From the NCBI GenBank assembly GCA_026826555.1, contig JAKSZT010054334.1, positions 30,895,059 through 30,959,058 of the forward strand: a stretch of DNA of 64,000 bases. Reading direction: 5' to 3'. This document shows, piece by piece, positions 22,781 to 34,740 of this stretch (position 1 is its first letter; every line of letters starts with the position of its first letter). A program made the translations under genes and the position numbers. The notes under the pieces were generated by a model. The model was given only the letters and a program-made list of their open reading frames with translations. It made no database searches and was not told the DNA's origin. Origin of the DNA: Tolypeutes matacus (taxonomy: Eukaryota; Chordata; Mammalia; Cingulata; Chlamyphoridae).

Positions 22781-22877
22781 GGGAGTGGATGTGGTTCAAG
22801 CAGTTGAGTGCCTGCCTCCCACATGGGAGGTCCCAGGTTTGGTTCCTGGTGCCTCCTGAAAAAACAAAAACAAAAAT
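22781..22877 (+). mobile_element. DAS-type SINE (head plus A-rich tail)
   Basis: tRNA-like head with box A TGGTTCAAGCAG and a diverged box B GGTTTGGTTCC, followed by an aaaaacaaaaacaaaaa tail. It starts right at the 3' target duplication of the 22204 element. It is more diverged than its neighbours. Confidence 0.85.
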
Positions 22878-22904
22878 AGCTAAACAAATGTTAAAACCAA
22901 CCCA

Positions 22905-23004
22905 GGGAAGTCAATGTGGCCCAGTGGTTGAGTGCTGGCTTCCCACATACAAGGTTCCGGGTTCAATCTCCGGCCCCTGGTACCTGAAAAAAAAAAAAAA
23001 AAAA
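22905..23004 (+). mobile_element. DAS-type SINE (head plus poly-A)
   Basis: tRNA-like head with box A TGGCCCAGTGGTTG and box B GGTTCAATCTC, followed by an 18-20 bp A run. Fourth SINE within 800 bp. Confidence 0.85.
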
Positions 23005-23019
23005 GATAGTACAATGTAT

Positions 23020-23245
23020 GGGTAAGATCCTTCACCTTGCAGCTAGACTGCTTGCTTTGAAAACCCTCTACCAAAGTTCGAGGGGTAACCATGACTAAGG
23101 CTAACCAAGTTCCTTAACCTTGCTGTACTTCTGTCTTCTTGTCTATGAGATGAGGGCAATGTTTGTGCCTGTTTCATAGGGATATTGGGAAGAATAAGTG
23201 GATTAATTCTTGTAAAATACTTAGAAACTGCCTGGCATATGTTAA
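23020..23245 (+). mobile_element. MIR SINE, sense
   Basis: MIR-type text: 'aaccaagttccttaaccttg', 'ctgtcttcttgtctatgaga', 'ataagtggattaattcttgt', ending near 'gcctggcatatgtta'. This is an ancient mammal-wide repeat. Confidence 0.75.
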
Positions 23246-24807
23246 AACAATTTTGGTGTACAATTTAGTAGTTAGCTATGATTTGTCATATGACCAGAAC
23301 TGAAAAGTGATTGTTTGACTTCTTCCATTCAGTGACATGCTTTTAGGTGGCATGTTTGTTGGGCTGCACCAGCATGGGGCTATACAGTTATAAGGTCTGT
23401 TTGTTGTAATTCTGTTTTGCTGAATTATGCAACTGAGCAATAAATAGGCAACAATGTACTAAAAATTTGTTTTGAACTCCTCTTAGGTTATGTAAAAATG
23501 TAGAATTATGACTTGAAATAATATGAAACTCTTCTTGATTTTTACATCGGGAAAAAGCAGATTATAGTAGAGTCCTGACTAAGTTCACAAAGCAAAATTA
23601 GTTAATTTCTCAGTAGAAACAAAGGCAACAGCCTAAAAAAATTCTTAAATTATTTTAAAACCATCCTGTCATGATGAAAATATATTTAAAAGGTACAAAA
23701 TCAATAGGTATAGGTCTTTTGAGAAAATCTTTGTAAGTACCGAAAATTTAAAACAAAAAATTGTTGTAGGCAGGCTAAGGATTTGAAAGATAGAGGGACC
23801 TCTGCATTTCAAAAGAGGAGAATAAGAGGAGATATAAGTAAGCTATATACTGTCAGAGAAATCCAAATTATTATCTTCTTATTCTTGCAAGAGAAAGAGA
23901 GTGTTTTTGTTTTTTAACTTTTTAAGTGAGAAAAGAACAGATGGATCTCTAAAGCAACTGGCTCCCAGGTTCATCAGATAGGTGAGAGTTCATCTCTACC
24001 TGCCCTTCCTGGACACCCAGGTCTTACCCTAAGTATCCCAGCTCCCAGAAAAATGCAGATGGTAGGTCTGGAGAAACTGAAAGCTAGGTTTTTGAGAATT
24101 TACTGCAAATCAAGGTGTTTCTGTTTATTTTATGCTTATTTTTTAGCGGATTTGAAGTGAATTTGATAAATGATAAATGGTAGTAATTAGTAAGTTAAAT
24201 ATTTCTCCTCTTGTTTTAACATCTTATTTACTAGAAATAAGCAGTTGAATGAGTCTGTAACCAAGGGTTAAAAATTAGCAAATGGTTATGATTACTGAAT
24301 CATTATATAGATGCCTTTTTATTTTCCAGCCAAAGGTTATTATATGAAATTACTGAAATTGGCCAGACCAACCTCACCCTTTGTATATGGTCATTTCTAA
24401 CTAAAATCTGCTACTGTGATGATTATTCCAGATGGCTATTACCCTTGAATATGAACACTTCAGTTGAAATAGTAGCCACTCCACCCTTCCCTGTTTGAAA
24501 TCCATAAAAATCTTGTATCCACCCCTCATCCTCTTCAGCCCTTAATGTTTATTAATGAAGGAACCTGAGCCAGCCCCACCCTAATTACTCATTAGCCTAA
24601 ACCTGCCTGTCTTTTTGCTGCCATAAAACATCAGAATTATTGCAGTTTGAGAAGGCAGATTTTTGGGCCCTTAGGCTACTTACCTCCTTTGCTATGTGCT
24701 CGCAAATAAACTCTCTCTTTGAAGCTAGGGTGTCTAATGAAGTACTTCTGGCAGAAGAACCTGCATTTTGCTCTAATCTCTAGCCACTCCCCCTCAATTT
24801 TGACTGT

Positions 24808-24941
24808 ACAACAGCATCACCTGTGGAACTTGGCAAAAATACAGATCCCTGGGTCCAACCTTAAATGTACTATATGAAAATATCTTGGATGTAGAGTTGA
24901 GTCATTTGTATGGTTTAGAAGCTCCACATGTGATTCTGATA
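24808..24941 (+). mobile_element. MER5-like hAT fragment cut by Tigger1
   Basis: Carries the MER5 order 'agcatcacctgtggaacttg', 'acagatccctgggtcca' and 'cacatgtgattctgata', then stops at the TA where Tigger1 begins. It is diverged from the more typical copy at 27335-27515. Confidence 0.6.
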
Positions 24942-25342
24942 CAGGCATACCTCATTTTATTGTACTTCACTTTATTGCACTAAACAGATGCTGTGTTTTT
25001 TTTTTACACATTGAAGGTTTGTGGCAACCCTGCATTGAGTAGGTCTATTGGGTTATTTTTCCAACAGTATGTATTCACTTTGTGTCTCTGTGGCACATTT
25101 TAGTAATTCATGCAATATTTCAAACTTTTGCATTATTATCATATCTGCTATGGTGATCTGTGATCTTTGATGTTGCTGTTGTAATTGTTTTGGGGCACCA
25201 CAAACCATGCCCATGTAAGATGGCAAACTTAATCGATAAATGTTTTGTGTGTTCTGACTGCTCCACTGACAAGCTGTTCCCTCATCTCTCTTCTTCTCAG
25301 ACCTCCCTAATTCCCTGAGACACAACAATATTTATATTAGGC

Positions 25343-27060
25343 CAATTAATAACTCTACAGTGGCCTCTGAGTGTTCAAATGAAAGAAAGAGTTGCATGTC
25401 TCTCACTTTAAATCAAAAGCTAGAAATGATTAAGCTTAGTGGGGAAGGCATGTCAAAAGCCAAGACAACTAGGGAAGTGGCTGTGGCTCAATCAGTAGGG
25501 CTCCCGTTTACCATATGGGAGGCCCCGGGTTCAGTTCCCGGGGCCTCCTGGTGAAGGCAAGCCCGCCCGCACGGCGTGGTTAGCTGACCCAGCGATCACA
25601 AGCAGCAAGGGGGAGATAAATGAATAAATAAATAAAATCTTAAAAAAAAAAAAAAAAAAGCCAAGACAACTGAAAGCGAGGCCTCTTGAGCCAGTTAGCC
25701 AAATTGTGAATGCAAAGGAAAAGTTCTTGAAGGAAATTAAAGGTACTCCTCCAAGAAAGGTAAGATAAAAGTGCAAGGTAAAGCAGCAAGTGCTGATGTA
25801 GAAGCTGTAGCAAATTACCCAGAATATCTAGCTAAGATAATTGTTGAAGGTGGTTCACTAAACAACAGATTTTCTGTGTAGATGAAACAGCCATATATTG
25901 AAAGAGGAAGACTTCTTAGGCTTTCATAGCTGAAGAGGAGAAGTCAATGCCTGGCTTCAAAGTTTCATAGGACAGACTGACTCTCTTGTTAAGGGCTAAT
26001 GCGGCTGGTGACTTTAAGTTGGAGCCAGTGCTCATTTATCATTCTGAAAATCCTGGGGCCCTTAAGAATTATGCTTAATCTGTGCTCCCTAAATGGTACA
26101 ACCAAGCCTGGATAACAACACATCTGTTTACCACATGGTTTACTGAATATTTTAAGCCCATTGTTGAGACCTGTTGATCAGAAAGAAAGATTCCTCTCAA
26201 AATACTACCATTCATTAACAATACAACTAGTCACCCAAAAGATCTGATGGAGATGTACAATGAGATTAATGTTTCCATACCTGCTAACAACAATCATTCT
26301 GCAGCCTGTGGATCAAGGAGTCGTTTCAGCTTTCAAAAGTCTTATTATTGAAGGAATACATTTTGTAAGGCAATAGCTGCCATAGAAAGCGATTTCTCTG
26401 ATGGATATGGCCAAAGTCAGTTGAAAAGCTTCTGGAAACTATTTTCCATTCTAGATGCCATTATGAATATTTGTGATTCAAAAGAGGAGGTCGAAATAGC
26501 AATGTTCACAGGAGTTTGGAAGAAGTTGGTTCCAACTCTTATGGTTGACTTTGGGGGTTTAAGACTTCAGTGGAGGAAGTAACTACAGGTATGGGAATAG
26601 CAAGAGAACTAGAATTAGAAGTGGAGCCTGAAGATGTGATTCAGTTGCTTCAATCTCATGATAAAACTTGAGCGAATGAGGAGTTACTTCTTAATGGATG
26701 AGCGAAGAAAGTGGTTTCTTGACATGGAATCTACCCGTGGTGAACATTGTTGAAAAGACCACAAAGGATTTAGAATATTACATCAACTTAGTTGATAAAG
26801 CAGAGGCAGGGTTTGAGAGGATTGGCTCCAATTTTGAAGGAAGTTTTGTTACGGGTAAAATGTTATCAAACAGCATTGCCTACTATAGAGAAATCATTTG
26901 TGAAAGAAGAGTTAATCCATGTGGCAAACTTGATTGTCTTATCTTAAGAAATTGCCACAGCCACCCCAGCCTTCAGTAACCACTGCCCTGATCAGTCAGA
27001 AGTTATTAAAATCGAGGCAAGACCCTCCACCAACAAAAAGATGACGACTTGCTGAAGGCT
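25343..27060 (+). pseudogene. Tigger1 transposase remnant
   Basis: Transposase homology begins with a CENP-B-like helix-turn-helix segment: the frame 25360-25554 has MASECSNERKSCMSLTLNQK and then LEMIKLSGEGMSKA before the SINE. It continues beyond the SINE through the DDE region in broken frames. The C-terminal frame 26698-26979 reads [20 protein letters not shown] and ends HSHPSLQ. Stops, frameshifts and an internal deletion near 25750 rule out function. Confidence 0.88.
25471..25655 (+). mobile_element. DAS-type SINE inside Tigger1
   Basis: Full-length head, GC-rich body and tail (tgaataaataaataaaatct plus A run). Exact target duplication AAAAGCCAAGACAACT at about 25455-25470 and 25656-25671. 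It interrupts the transposase frame near codon 25-30. Confidence 0.93.
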
Positions 27061-27334
27061 CAGATGATAGCATTTTTTAGCAATGAAGTATTTTTAATTA
27101 AGGTATGACCATTATTTTTTAGACACATTATTTAATAGACTACAGTATAGTGGAAACATAACTTTTGTATGCACTGGGAAACCCAAAAATTCGTGACTTG
27201 CTTTATTGTGATATTTGCTTTATTGCGGTGGTCTGGAACCGAACCCCAATATGCCTGTACACAGCCTCGATTTTGCATCTTAATTCACTATTTGTGATTA
27301 TTCATGCTCAACAATGTCCCTTTCTTCTCTAAGT

Positions 27335-27515
27335 GTGGTCCTGGACCAGCAGCATCAGTACCACCTGGGAACTTGTTAGGAATATGAATTCTCAGGCACC
27401 CACTCCCCAGGGCCACTGAATCAGAAACTCTGGGGGTGGGCTTCAGCAATTTATGTTTTAACAAGCCCTGCAGGGGATTCTGATACTTGCGCAGAAGTTT
27501 GAGAACCACTACTCT
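27335..27515 (+). mobile_element. MER5A-like hAT transposon
   Basis: Nearly complete MER5A pattern: 'agtgtggtcctggaccagca', 'catcagtaccacctgggaac', 'gaatcagaaactctgggggt', 'tttgagaaccactactcta'. The imperfect inverted ends (taagtgtggtc / gaaccactactct) are visible. Confidence 0.87.
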
Positions 27516-27649
27516 AGGTAAGTCTAATTTTAAGGTGCTAACATCATAAACAAGTATCACATTGTGCACTCTGGTGAGCTACCTGAAAGACTACATATTA
27601 TTTAGTGAGAATTTTAGTAGAAATTTAGTAGAAAGACTATTTAAGTAGT

Positions 27650-27810
27650 GGACCTGAATTCAAGACCTGACCCTAGCAGATATTATATTTATGATCTTGG
27701 ACAACGTATTTGCCTTCTTTAAACCACAGTTCCCCCATTGTGAAATGTGTATGCTAATACCTGCTTATTTCACATTTTTATGAGGGTTAAATGTCAGTAA
27801 CTTGGGAAAA
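27650..27810 (+). mobile_element. MIR-like SINE, sense
   Basis: Core 'gatcttggacaacgtatttg', 'ccattgtgaaatgtgtatgc', 'tatgagggttaaatg' matches the MIR arrangement. Diverged. Confidence 0.65.
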
Positions 27811-28829
27811 TCTCATACTCTACCTGTGAGGTAGTATCCTCTATCAGGTACCACAAATTAAGTCTCTTAACAAAAGAGTATATAGAATGTTACTCTCTTT
27901 ATATTTAGCCCATTTAGCACCTTGGCATTCTGTGCAATACTTGTGTGGTTGACTTTGAAGTGTCTTTTAAGCATGCCTTGAATTGCTGTAATGACTTCCA
28001 GCAAGGACACAGCCAATCTGTTTTGGTCAAGATGGGTACTGTAGCTTCTGTTTCCCAAAGAGCTGCCAAGTGCTATAAATTGTGTGACCTAACAAGGTTA
28101 ACTTGCATCATGTGTAGCGGAAAGGACTTGGGAAGGTTGGCAATTACTCATGTTATATTAAAGGTTACATAGCAAAAGGAGTTTTATGTACTTCTAAAAC
28201 TTGTCATTTTTTTTCTTTGAGTTACTTAGTAGAAAATTGACACTCCAGTCATAGATTTTTGGATCATAATTGCTGCTGTTTTTAAATGTCAATTTTTTTT
28301 TTTTAGCTAATTATAGTTGTTTATGAAATAGGATCCTTTTTAAAAATACTTAGATGCTCAGCTCATTAACAATTAGAAGTGGGTCCAAGGGAAAAGCATT
28401 GACACATGCATTACTAAATTATAATATAGTAAAACTGAAAAAGCTGTCTATCTAAAGGTCAAAAGACAGTCTTGTATTGTTTGTTGCTTTTTACTAAGTT
28501 GAAGCTTCCCAAAGGAGAAGTGCTAATATAAAATGTGAATCATTTTGAAATCAGTCTTCATTTCACACTTTTTGTTCTTACTTGTTAAAATTGTCTTCTT
28601 GGCCACACACACTAACCAAATAACTTATTAGCCATAAGTATAGTTTAATATTAGAAGTATGTCGTATTATAGTATAGAACTGAAGAACTGACAGAACCTT
28701 GATGAGTTTATAGGAGATTTGCAAAATTATACTTAACCTGTGTTAGGCTAAATAGTTTCATTTGTAATTCTACTTTTCATAAAACTGCATCTTAGGGAGG
28801 TAGTAGAGTAAGAGCTCAAAAGCTTCAAT

Positions 28830-29045
28830 CTTAAATTCTACTTTCTGAGTTCAATTCACTATTCTGTCACTAAACTAGTTGTGTAATCTTGGGCAAGAAT
28901 CTCTCAGAACTACAGTCTCTGTATCTATAAAGCTGAGCCCTTACAGTCTACCTACCTCATAGAATTATGAGGATAAAATGAGATCATACAGTTTAAAATG
29001 CTTAATATCTTACATGGCACATGATAAGCATCCAATAATTTTTAG
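28830..29045 (+). mobile_element. MIR SINE, sense
   Basis: MIR-type order: 'gtgtaatcttgggcaagaat', 'tctctgtatctataaagctg', 'ctacctcatagaattatgag', 'catgataagcatccaataa'. Confidence 0.78.
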
Positions 29046-29119
29046 ATGCAGCTATTAATTTTATTATTGATATGATTGGTGTTATTATTAATATCAGAAG
29101 TAAGAGAGGTAAGGGTAGT

Positions 29120-29530
29120 GTCTTAGTTTGCCACTGCTATGACAAATACCATAGACTGGTTGGCTTAAGCAACTGGAATTGTTGTTTCACAGTTTGGAAG
29201 CTACAAGTTCAAAGTCAAGGTATTGACTGGCCATGCCATCTCTGAAGTCTGTAGTGGTTTGGGGACGACTTCTTGACAATCAACCTCTGCCTCTATCACA
29301 TGGCGATGTGTCTCTTTGTCTCCTCTTGAGGCTTGTACTTTCCTGTCCAAACTTTCTTTGCTTGTGAAGACTTCAGTCATACCAGATTAAGGCCCATCCT
29401 GATTCAGTTTGATCTCACTTTAATAGGATCTTCCAAGATTCTATTTACAAATGAGTTCACACTGACAGGATGGAGTTTAGGACTTGAACATGTCTATGAG
29501 GAAGATATGATTCACTCTACCACAGGTAGT
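29120..29530. repeat. Ancient LTR-like interspersed repeat
   Basis: Starts 'tcttagtttgccactgctat' and 'accatagactggttggctta', then has the later 'aggcccatcctgattcagtt' and 'cacactgacaggatggag' blocks. I know this sequence type as a common old mammalian repeat but cannot assign the family with certainty. Frame 29333-29587 lies in it. Confidence 0.6.
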
Positions 29531-29739
29531 AAAAATGATTTCCATTCTGTAGCATTGGCATATACCTCCAACTTCTGTTTTCAATAGAAAAACCAAATAG
29601 TTTATTTCCATTTCTCAAATAAAAGCTCTTAAGATCCTTTGAATATTTGCATTAAGGTAGCCCTTTTTTTCTCTAGCAAAATAATCTGGGTTCCTTTAAC
29701 CCTTTATCTAAGTCATGTTTTCTACGTGTACAATCTTTT

Positions 29740-30020
29740 TTTTACAGTACTTGTTTTTTACAGTACTGTTGTGGCAACGGATGTAGGCCATTTTAAATCA
29801 GCACACACCACTCAGAACTGAGTGGGAGAGAGTGTGGTCTACAGTGTGAACTGTGGTCTATGGTTGGTGGCAAGGCTCCAGGATGTATAAGTTCATTGAG
29901 GGTGGTGGGCCACACTGTGGGAGATGTTTGTGTGGGATGTGATGGCAGGTGTGGGAGGTGGGCAACATGGGAATCCCAGTGGGTTCCGTCTAATATTTTG
30001 GGTAATCTAAGCACCTCTTA
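29740..30020 (+). repeat. Lineage-specific 3'-UTR-like repeat (short copy)
   Basis: Shares its layout with the ends of the composite repeat at 56657-59137: 'gatgtaggccattttaaat', a 'gtggtctatggttggtggca' block and a terminal 'catgggaatccc' then 'aatctaagcacctctt'. Likely the 3' end of a xenarthran LINE-like element. An AT microsatellite follows. Confidence 0.55.
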
Positions 30021-30180
30021 AAATATATGTATATATATATATATAAACAACATTTTTGTAAGCAAATACACATATATGCATATATATTTATATATCATTT
30101 TGCAAATGTTTGTATGTATTGTGAGAATTTTGATTTTTACCCATAATAAATATATATATATATATATATATATAAAATAA
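30020..30180. repeat. Two (TA)n microsatellites
   Basis: Alternating TA/ATGT runs at 30022-30048 and 30148-30175 with an AT-rich spacer. Length-variable by nature. Confidence 0.85.
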
Positions 30181-30324
30181 AAATAATAAAGTACACTCTG
30201 AGCATTGACTCAGAATGACTAATGGCAAGACATATTTTAGTAAAATTACTGGGGTTTAAAGAAAGAAAAATCCTTCATGCCTCAAAATAAAGCAAGTGGT
30301 CTAATGGAAAAAAAAATAAATAAA

Positions 30325-31370
30325 TAACAATTTTCTTGAGATATAACTTATATACCATACAGTTCATCCATTTATACATTCAACACAGTAGTTTTTAGTA
30401 TATTCAAGTTGTGCAACCATCGCCACAGTCAATTTTGGAATGTTGTAATCACCCCCAGAAGAAACCCTGTATCCATTAGCAGCCACTCCCCATTTAGCCC
30501 CAACCTCCCAGCTCTAGGCAGTCACCAGTATATCTTTTCTATGTATGGATTTCTATCTATGTCTGTTCTGGACATTTTATATAAATGGAATAAAGGAATG
30601 TGTGGTTCTTTGTGGCTAGATTCTTTCACTTAACACAGTATTTTGAAGGTTCATCCATATTGCAGAATGTATCAACACTTAATACTTTTTGTCGTTGAAT
30701 AATATTCCAATGTATGGACATATACCACATTGTATTTATCCGTCCATCAGGTGTTGAACCTTTGGGTTGTTTCCACTTTGGGGCTTTTATAATAATGCTG
30801 CTATAAACATTGATATACAAATTTTTGTGTGGACATATATCTTCATTTCTCTTGGGTATATACCAAGGAGTGGAAGTGCTGGGTCATGTGATAACTCAAA
30901 GCAACTACACCATTTTACATTCCCACCATCAATTGGGTATTAATTTCTCCACATCCTCACCAACACTTATTATTTGACATTTTGATGGTAGCCATCTTAG
31001 TGCATGGAAAGTGTTATCTCACTGTGGTTTTGATTTGCTTTTTCCTGATGGCTAATGATGTTTAGCCTGTGTTCATGTGCTTTTTGGCCATTTGTACATC
31101 TTCTTTGTTGAAATGTATTTTGAGGTCCTCTGCCCAGTTTTTATATTGGGTTGCCTTTTCATTATTGAGATGTAGGAGTTCTTTATATATTCTTTTTATA
31201 TATTCCTTATTAGGTATATGATTTACAGAAGTTTTCTTCTAGTCTTTTCATTATCTTGATAGTGTCCTTTGAGAAACAAAAGTTTTGAAATTTGATGATG
31301 TCCACTTTTTGTTTTTCTTTTGTTGCTTGGGCTTTTGGTGTCTTATCTAAGAAACTTCATCTTTTTTTTT
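30325..31370 (-). mobile_element. Antisense L1 3' part (ORF2 end and 3' UTR)
   Basis: Reverse of the L1 region seen in sense at 1-1697: 'cttgggtatataccaaggag', 'tgctgggtcatgtgataact', 'tgatggctaatgatgtttag', 'tatattccttattaggtata'. Reading frames are decayed. Confidence 0.85.
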
Positions 31371-32783
31371 TAACATCTCTTCTAGTTGTAAAGCTCTTAA
31401 ACTGTCAGATGTAGAATAATTATAACTTGTTAATCTGGATAATCTTTATTTGCCCTCAGGCTACATATAATGGAAGCATTGCTTCATGTCCATGTTGCCT
31501 AACTTCCAATTATGCATTTCAATATTATCTTGGCTTTTTATCTTAGCATAGAATTACTGACTTATTTTCTGTTAAGAGATAAGAGGGATCTTGTTATTTT
31601 ATAAATTGTTATTTTTATTTTTATAAGTAACTTATTTACCAATCGATGGCGTATAGGTATGAGACCACTGACTCTTGCAATCTTCATTAATGTATAACAT
31701 TTTCAAGTTAGTTTTTGAGGTCTTCTCTGCCATTACCTTTGTAAATTTGGGCAAATCATTTCAATTTTTTAGCCTTCCTGTCCTTTTAAGTAAAGTAGAA
31801 ATAACAGTCGGTTGTGAGAATTAAATGATAGCATAAGAATGGGCAAATAGGCTATAGGCTACATCCTTACCCCAACCTGTTTTTGTGCTGGTAGCAAGCT
31901 AAGTATGGTTTTTACATTTTCAAAGAGTTGTTAAACAACACACAGAAGAATATGTGACAGAGACCATATGTAGCTTACAAATGCTAAAAATTTTATCTGG
32001 CCTTTTATAGAAAGTTTGCAAAATGGTGAGTTGAATATATCCATTTATCTCTGCTCTTCCATAAAACACTCTTAAAATTACAGTAAAGAATAAAAAAAGA
32101 TATCAACCCACAAGGAAATAGAGCACCGAAGAGAAAATGACAGGAGGTGGGTGGAAGAGTGATAACTGTCTTGGCAGAGTGGAGAAATTCCCTGTGGAAA
32201 TATATACCCATTCAAAACAAGCTGATTTGTTGCACAGCCCCCAAAGGCTCAATAGTTTAAGGGCCTTGTACCTCAGAAGACAGGACTGAGTGGGTAGAAC
32301 TAAAGACTGGAAGACTGCTAGAAAACAGGAGTAAGATACAGTTAGACCACTAGCTCTCCTCCTCCAATCTGGGCAGGCAGGTGACTCCACCTTCCTGACT
32401 ATGGAAGGAAATTGGAGGATTATGCTTCACACAAATTGAGCCAGAGAGGCTTTGACTCAGCGACAACAAGTACAGAGGAAGGCAAGCGTAACACACCACA
32501 CAAAAGATAAAGTGAATCTGTACCAAACATCGAGACTACTCAGTCCTTATAACTGGCTCAGTTCCCAAAGTACAGGTGGTCCTGTTCATCCCCTCCCCCT
32601 CCTACCTGCCCCAACTTCCCACTACTAACTCTCCACCCCTTATGAGATTAGAGGGCTTTTCTCTGGAGAAATTGATCTACTCTAGAGAAAATATCTACAT
32701 ATAATGACATTTTAGGTTTCCACAACAAAACTGCTTGTCACTCTAGAGGAAAATGCACAAATTAGAAAGCCCAGCCTTTCTTT

Positions 32784-33024
32784 CTTTCTTTTTTTTTTTT
32801 TTTTTTAAACCATCCTGTTTATTTATTTATTTTTTTTTTTAAATTTTTTTTTAAAGATTTTATTTATTTATTCATTTATCCCCCCCTTGCTGCTTGTGCT
32901 CGCTGGGTCAGCCAACCACGCCGTGCGGGCAGGCTTGCCTTCACCAGGAGGCCCCGGGAACCGAACCCGGGGCCTCCCATATGGTAAACGGGAGCCCCAC
33001 TGATTGAGCCACAGCCGCTTCCCC
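32784..33024 (-). mobile_element. DAS-type SINE, antisense
   Basis: Full-length antisense copy with a long T-rich tail and box B/box A in reverse. Target duplication CCAGCCTTTCTTT at about 32771-32783 and 33025-33037, exact. Confidence 0.92.
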
Positions 33025-33182
33025 CCAGCCTTTCTTTACAGTATGATAGTTGAGGATCAAGGCATTAGAGGAAATCTTCTAAATATAAAAGATACATGAA
33101 AATAAATAAACTCTAGGAACTTGCAGGAAACAGAGAAAATGTAAGGAGCCAGCGAAGACAAAAAAACTATTATTAATATATA

Positions 33183-33640
33183 CAGTGTGGTAGATTGACT
33201 TGTGTACTCCATTTGGGATATGTTCTTGGTCTTAGTGCACATTCTTGTGGGTGTGGACCCATTGTAAATAAGAGCTCTTCAGGATGTTACTTCAGTTAAG
33301 GTGTGGTCCAACTGAATCAGGTTGAGCTTTAGTCTGATTACTGGAGTCCTTTATAAGCAAAATGAAAGTCAGACACACATAGAGAAGCCACCAGGAGTAG
33401 CCAGAAGCTGAAAGTCAAGGGTCTGGAAGAGAAAGGAGAAGATACTGCCATGTGCATTGCCATGTCACAGAAAAGTCAAAGACCAAGGATCACCATCAGT
33501 CAGATCCCAAGTGCCACAGTCTTCTGGTAGAAAGCATTGCCTTGCTGAGACCTCAGTTTTGGACTTCTCTTAGCCTCAAAACCATAAGCCAGTAAATTCC
33601 TGTTGTATTTGTTTTAGCATCTGAGAAACTCATACACACA
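33183..33640 (+). repeat. MaLR (MLT1-like) LTR
   Basis: Starts 'gtgtggtagattgacttgtg', then 'gtgggtgtggacccattgta', 'aaggtgtggtccaactgaat', 'gagtcctttataagcaaaat', and ends in 'agtaaattcctgttgtattt'. This is the arrangement of an ERVL-MaLR solo LTR. No internal MaLR sequence was seen. Confidence 0.75.
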
Positions 33641-33856
33641 GATAAGAATAAATTTTGCTTTTATGAAACAAGCACAGGAAACCATAAATATAAAACAGTC
33701 AAATGAGAACAAGAAATAACTCTTTAATATTTTCTGATAGTAGACAGAAATTTTTAAATAGAAGGCTAGGAAGGTAGAGTTGAAAAAAAACTTAGAAAAT
33801 TAACAAATAAATGGAAAATTGAAGAGAACAAGATAATAGGTTAAAAGGATCAGTCT

Positions 33857-33953
33857 GGGGAGCAGGTGTAGCTCAGTGGTTGAGCGCCTGCTTTGCATGT
33901 ACCAGGTCCTGGGTTCAATCCCCGGTACCACCTAAAAAAAAAAAAAGTGGGGG
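33857..33953 (+). mobile_element. tRNA-Ala(TGC)-like SINE, least diverged tRNA head
   Basis: Head 33857-33932 resembles a tRNA-Ala closely. It has box A TAGCTCAGTGGTTGAGCGCC, an anticodon-loop-like CTTTGCATG with TGC, box B GGTTCAATCCC and a 3' half closing GGTACCACC. An A run follows. A near-exact duplication GGATCAG[T/C]CTGG flanks it (33848-33859, 33954-33965). The flanks, the poly-A and extra bases in the head mark it as a SINE and not a tRNA gene. Confidence 0.85.
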
Positions 33954-33965
33954 GGATCAGCCTGG

Positions 33966-34740
33966 AGATTTAAAAAAGCCATAAATGGTAGGAGTTCTAG
34001 AAAGAAAAGTTGTATGCAGGAAATTTTCAAAGAATAAAAGTAAATTCTCAGAGCTAATGGACAAGAGTTTCCAGATTAATGGACTCTAAGTTCACAATAT
34101 AGTCAGTAAAAGGTACACCAAGGTACATCATTGTGAAAGTTTAGAATACTCCTGGTAAACTTAGAATCTGTTCCAGAAAGAAATAGCAAGTTACACACAA
34201 ATGATTAAGAATCACATGGTGTTAGACTTCTGTACCAAAAGATACTCAAGCAATACTTCCATATTCTGAAGGAAAGTTTCCAACCAGAATTTTATATTCA
34301 GCCAAACTATTTATGAAGTATAAAGAGAGATTACAACATTTTAGAAATGTAAATTTTTAAAAAAAATGTTTATTCCCTATCACCCTTTGTCAGAAAGTAC
34401 CTGGAGAATGTGTCCCACCAAAATGAGGAAGTAAGCTAAGAAAGAGGAAGACACAGGGTCAAGAAACAGAAATTCCATCTTATAAGAGGGTCAAAGGAAA
34501 TTTCCAGGCTGATAGTGAAGGAAAATATTAGGAAGATATGTACAGCAAGCCTAAGTTGCAACCTGGATTGGGACAGGTAGACAGAGGGCTCTGTAGTGGG
34601 AAGCTCTGAGAAAAAGAAAAAAAATTGTATTTGACAGTTATGTGATGTTAACCATATTGAAATCTGTTGGAGAATTTGGCAATAAATTAGTGATTTCTTA
34701 GACACATTAAAAAAATGTACTAGATATGGATGTGGCTCAG
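33966..34740 (+). mobile_element. Degenerate L1M/HAL1-like ORF1-region relic
   Basis: Text such as 'ttatattcagccaaactatt' and 'gaatgtgtcccaccaaaatg' resembles the ORF1-to-ORF2 region of old L1M or half-L1 (HAL1) elements. Heavily decayed; the assignment is tentative. Confidence 0.45.

Larger units (their letters stand above)
24942..27257 (+). mobile_element. Tigger1 (pogo/mariner-type) DNA transposon, split by a SINE
   Basis: Begins CAGGCATACCTCATTTTATT and ends with the inverted counterpart ATATGCCTG at 27257. It is flanked by the TA target duplication (24940-24941 and 27258-27259). The interior keeps the full order of Tigger1, from the 5' UTR-like part through transposase remnants to the 3' end with 'cattgcggtggtctgg'-like text. 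About 2.1 kb without the SINE at 25471-25655, so only slightly deleted. It is an ancient, immobile fossil. Confidence 0.92.

Noticed and set aside
26698..26979. Domesticated pogo-type transposase
   Set aside because: Only a C-terminal remnant is open; the DNA-binding and catalytic parts are frameshifted, deleted and SINE-interrupted.
33857..33932. Functional tRNA-Ala gene
   Set aside because: Extra bases in the acceptor side, poly-A tail and flanking target duplication show a SINE. The other SINE heads fail for the same reasons.
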